64,000 bases of DNA. Origin: Cyclobacterium amurskyense (GTDB taxonomy: Bacteria > Bacteroidota > Bacteroidia > Cytophagales > Cyclobacteriaceae). A program made the translations under genes and the position numbers. The DNA lies in contig NZ_CP012040.1 in the NCBI RefSeq assembly GCF_001050135.1, positions 744,001 to 808,000 of the forward strand. The letters run 5' to 3'. Of the stretch, positions 60,893 to 64,000 are shown piece by piece (position 1 is the first letter of the stretch; each line of letters begins with the position of its first letter). The notes beneath the pieces were generated by a model. It did not search any database and was not told the origin of the DNA. It was given only the letters and a program-made list of their open reading frames with translations.

Positions 60893-63800
60893 ATGAATAG
60901 CACATTACCAAAGCTAGTCCTTTGTTTCAGCTTGATATTATTGAGCATAAAGGCTAGCGCTACAGATTACTATTTTTCAAACGAATCGGGGAATGATTCC
61001 AGAAGTACCACACAAGCACAAAATCCCGACACACCCTGGAAATCTATTAACAAATTAAATGCCATTTTTGGTAGTTTAAAGCCTGGAGATGCCATTTATT
61101 TTAAAAGAGGTGAAACTTTCTATGGCACAATAAAGGCAACCAAAAGTGGTAGTCCTGGCAGTCCCATTAAAATAGACGCCTATGGATCAGGGGCTAAACC
61201 CATAATAACTTCCTTTGAAAAGGTGAGCGGCTGGGCATCTATAGGAAATGGTAGGTATGAGAGCACAAATACTTTTCCAAATTATGAATCAAACATTGTA
61301 ACTATAAATGAACAGATTTATGAAAAGGGTCGATTCCCAAATAGCGACGGACCAAATGGTGGCTATTTGAGTGTTTCCTCTTTTTCTGGAAACTCTTCAG
61401 TTAGCAGCAATGAACTGTCAGGAGCACCTAACTTCAGTAATGGTGAGATTGTCATAAGAAAAAATCAATGGATTTTGGATAGGCACCTCATCAAGTCCAA
61501 TTCAGGTTCTACTATAAACTACCATGGGTCTGGAGCATATAACCCTACTACAGGATTTGGATTTTTCATTCAAAATCACCTTTCCACACTTGACAAATTC
61601 GGCGAGTGGTTTTATAACAACAGCAGAAAATTAAATATTTATTTTGGCAATACTAACCCAAACAATCACACCGTCCGAGTTGCTACATTAGAAAACCTTC
61701 TCGTAAAGTCTTACAATGTAGATCATTTGTTGATACAGAGCCTTCACTTTAAAGGTGCCAATAAAGATGCCATATATATAGGAGAAGGAAGGGATGTAGT
61801 CATTAACAATACTGACATTGAATTTTCAGGAGAGAATGGCGTTACTTCACTAAACATCAAGGAATTAGTTATAAAAAATAGTAGGATTAATTACTCCTTA
61901 AACACAGGACTTAATTTAAGGTACGGTAATGATAATGCTATCATTCGGGACAATATTATTGAAAACAGTTTTCCATTTCATGGCGGAGGTCAAAACGAGG
62001 ATAATAACGGCAATGGAATATTTGTATCAGGTAATAATGTACTCATTGAGAACAATATTGTCAAACAGACTGGATTTAACGGGATTCATTTTAACGGAAA
62101 CAATATTTCTATCAAGAACAATCTAATACAGAAATTTTGCCTCTTAAAAAATGACTGTGGTGGAATTTACACTTTTGGTGGCAACACAGTTACCAACTTC
62201 AGCAACCGAGTTATTGAAAGTAACATAATAATAGATGGCTTTGCTACAAATTATGGCACACCCAATTACGCAAAACAAAACCACCACCCACAAGGCAGTG
62301 GAATATTTTTAGATGATAATGTAAATAATGTTTCCTTAATTAAAAACACTATTGCAAATACAACATATTCAGGACTTAAAGCATCTAATGTTTTCAATGT
62401 AAGTGTTAAGGACAATACTTTTTTCAATTCTTATGTCCAAGCATTGGTAGGAAATAGCGAAAGAGGAACAGACACCCGAAATGTGACCTTTTCAAGCAAT
62501 ATACTCTTTTCAAAACACACTGACCAACACTCTTACTACATCAATTCTTATAAGGATGACATACCAAGTTTCGGAACTTTTGAGAGCAATTATTTCGCCA
62601 GACCTTTAGGTGACAACCACAGTATTTACCTTTCTTATTATAAAGACAATAAGAAATACATGGAAATCAAAGACCTAAACAATTGGAAAAGCACTTTTAA
62701 TAAAGACAAAACTTCCGTTACATTTATACAGGATGAATTTAAACAATTTAGCCTTAAAAGTTTTATAGGGGAATTGCTGTATGATAATCTATCTTTTCTA
62801 AAAGGCATTAATAATTTTAATTGCAATGACTGTACACAATCTTGGGATTCCAATGGAATTTTGAGCGGGTCCATCAAAATCAATAGTCCGGGATATTCCT
62901 CAGCTCTAGCAAGAATTAGAAGTGTTGAAAAAAGCAAAACTTACGTTGCGAAATTCAAAGCCAAAAGTAATAAAACTGGGAACCTTAGAGTCGTTTTAAG
63001 ATATGCTGGAACTCCTTGGGAAATTGTTTCTCCCGCTACGGTAGTAGAATTAGGAACTGAAGCAAAAGAATATTCAGTTCTATTAAAGCCTTACGCCAAT
63101 GTTTCTGAACCAGTAATTATGTTTATTTCTGATGTTGGAAATTGGGAATACTGGATTGACGATTTAGAAATAAGAGAAGCAGATGTGGAAATAACTGATC
63201 CTGACAATGTATTTCTCTTTGAATACAATGCTACTAAATCAAAGAAGTCAATTTCTTTGGATGGAACATTTAAAGACGTTAAAGGTGTCTCTTACACTGG
63301 TTCCTATCAAATAGAACCTTATTCTTCTGCCATATTAGTAAGAACATCAGAGGCCACTCCTCCTCCTCCAGTCTCCAAACCTGATATTCAACAAGAGGTG
63401 AAAATTACTACACCAAGTTCCAATAGTAGTTTTGAACTCGGAGAGAAAATAGAACTGATAGCCGAAGTAACGGCTAATCAAGACAACATTAGCAAGGTCG
63501 CTTTCTACAATGGCAATCAACTTATTGGTAATGCTTCAGAACAACCCTATAAGCTCAGCTGGGGAAATGGGGATGCAGGAAACCATCAAATTACAGCAAT
63601 TGTTGTCAATAACAACAACACCACGGTAGCTACTTCAGCTCAAATAGCTATAAAAATAAATGCTGAAATCCCTGATTCTGAAACTGGAAACCCAATCGGA
63701 GACTCTTATTCCTTACACCTAAACATTGGATCAAATGATACGAAATCCTATGAAGGAAATACGTTTATTTCATTAGGTGAAGCCGATGGGTCCACTGGTA

Positions 63801-64000
63801 GATCCAACTCCTTAGAATTGAACACTGGAGAAGGTAGCATTTTTGAATCCATTTCATTTAATGAAGATCTTGAGTATAAAATCCCCATCCCTAACGGCAT
63901 CTATACGGTAAAAACTTACCATCAAGAAGTTCACTTTGGGCTTAATGGTGTCTCTGGAAGTAATGGCAAAAGGGTATTTGATGTGATCCTTGAGGGACAA
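60893..64000 (+). CDS. Large secreted beta-helix protein with CBM-like, Ig-like and malectin-like domains (partial)
   Basis: The frame is open from ATG 60893 to the right window edge, 1036 codons. A signal peptide (LPKLVLCFSLILLSIKASA) is followed by a right-handed parallel beta-helix at about 30-560 (repeats such as IIRDNIIENSF, VLIENNIVKQTGFNG, ISIKNNLIQKFC). A CBM4/9-like jelly-roll follows at about 645-765 (SWDSNGILSGSIKINSPG, WEYWIDDLEIREAD), then an Ig-like domain (VKITTPSSNSSFELGEKIEL) and a malectin-like start (HLNIGSNDTKSYEGN). These architectures are polysaccharide lyases or epimerases exported by T9SS. Catalytic residues are not assigned and the sorting domain is beyond the edge. 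Confidence 0.8.
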   Translation, partial: MNSTLPKLVLCFSLILLSIKASATDYYFSNESGNDSRSTTQAQNPDTPWKSINKLNAIFGSLKPGDAIYFKRGETFYGTIKATKSGSPGSPIKIDAYGSGAKPIITSFEKVSGWASIGNGRYESTNTFPNYESNIVTINEQIYEKGRFPNSDGPNGGYLSVSSFSGNSSVSSNELSGAPNFSNGEIVIRKNQWILDRHLIKSNSGSTINYHGSGAYNPTTGFGFFIQNHLSTLDKFGEWFYNNSRKLNIYFGNTNPNNHTVRVATLENLLVKSYNVDHLLIQSLHFKGANKDAIYIGEGRDVVINNTDIEFSGENGVTSLNIKELVIKNSRINYSLNTGLNLRYGNDNAIIRDNIIENSFPFHGGGQNEDNNGNGIFVSGNNVLIENNIVKQTGFNGIHFNGNNISIKNNLIQKFCLLKNDCGGIYTFGGNTVTNFSNRVIESNIIIDGFATNYGTPNYAKQNHHPQGSGIFLDDNVNNVSLIKNTIANTTYSGLKASNVFNVSVKDNTFFNSYVQALVGNSERGTDTRNVTFSSNILFSKHTDQHSYYINSYKDDIPSFGTFESNYFARPLGDNHSIYLSYYKDNKKYMEIKDLNNWKSTFNKDKTSVTFIQDEFKQFSLKSFIGELLYDNLSFLKGINNFNCNDCTQSWDSNGILSGSIKINSPGYSSALARIRSVEKSKTYVAKFKAKSNKTGNLRVVLRYAGTPWEIVSPATVVELGTEAKEYSVLLKPYANVSEPVIMFISDVGNWEYWIDDLEIREADVEITDPDNVFLFEYNATKSKKSISLDGTFKDVKGVSYTGSYQIEPYSSAILVRTSEATPPPPVSKPDIQQEVKITTPSSNSSFELGEKIELIAEVTANQDNISKVAFYNGNQLIGNASEQPYKLSWGNGDAGNHQITAIVVNNNNTTVATSAQIAIKINAEIPDSETGNPIGDSYSLHLNIGSNDTKSYEGNTFISLGEADGSTGRSNSLELNTGEGSIFESISFNEDLEYKIPIPNGIYTVKTYHQEVHFGLNGVSGSNGKRVFDVILEGQ

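Overview
The window looks like a chromosomal segment of a free-living Bacteroidota bacterium, most likely of the Cytophagales (Cyclobacteriaceae-like: Cyclobacterium, Algoriphagus, Echinicola or relatives). This rests on the low GC content, the rarity of Shine-Dalgarno sequences, TAnnTTTG-type promoter boxes, a type IX secretion pair (PorU-like and PorV-like), an UpxY/NusG-like antiterminator, a Lacal_2735-type small protein, DUF4397/DUF6600/YwqK-type envelope proteins, and parallel beta-helix and heparinase-like carbohydrate enzymes. I see no rRNA, tRNA, CRISPR array, intact insertion sequence or phage.

Region 1 (1-14.6 kb) is a surface-polysaccharide locus, nearly all on the minus strand. 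A manC-fcl-gmd operon supplies GDP-mannose to GDP-fucose chemistry and ends at a strong terminator. A second set runs from an SLBB export protein through a GT2, a Wzz-like chain-length protein, another GT2, a Wzy-like polymerase, a third GT2 and a split Alg14/Alg13-type transferase pair, and ends with a Wzi-like outer-membrane protein cut by the left edge. A divergent UpxY-like antiterminator sits at the head of the locus. The initiating sugar-phosphate transferase, flippase and tyrosine kinase are not in the window.

Region 2 (14.6-31.8 kb) is mixed housekeeping and accessory: a GH15 hydrolase, a zinc-ribbon protein, a tail-less SSB, a Dabb protein, HslV, pyruvate dehydrogenase E2, a run YheT-SRAP-MBL-FabH-unknown, a YwqK-repeat protein, a DUF6600 protein, a sugar-phosphate isomerase-like protein and a GT-C-like membrane protein. 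Notable non-coding structure includes a 10-bp-phased repeat in front of ssb, a palindromic terminator built into the overlapping ends of two convergent genes, and a MITE-like inverted repeat.

Region 3 (31.8-49.1 kb) holds a large PorU2-like C25 peptidase with its PorV/PorQ partner, a PadR-PspC pair, a YdjC/ChbG deacetylase, a beta-CASP hydrolase, a lipoprotein, an ECF sigma factor operon with envelope proteins (anti-sigma-like, beta-barrel, DUF4097), and a 2Fe-2S flavoreductase.

Region 4 (49.1-64 kb) holds a DUF4397 lipoprotein, purB, a heparinase II/III-like lyase, an SPFH-membrane-RHH operon, an MFS transporter, an MscS channel and a very large secreted beta-helix protein running off the right edge.

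The most unusual signal is a roughly 218-bp, highly structured intergenic repeat present in three near-identical copies (41.7, 52.1 and 55.3 kb), plus one shortened, diverged copy next to the first. It has imperfect terminal inverted repeats, nested stems and side hairpins, and one copy has a central hairpin perfected relative to the other two.
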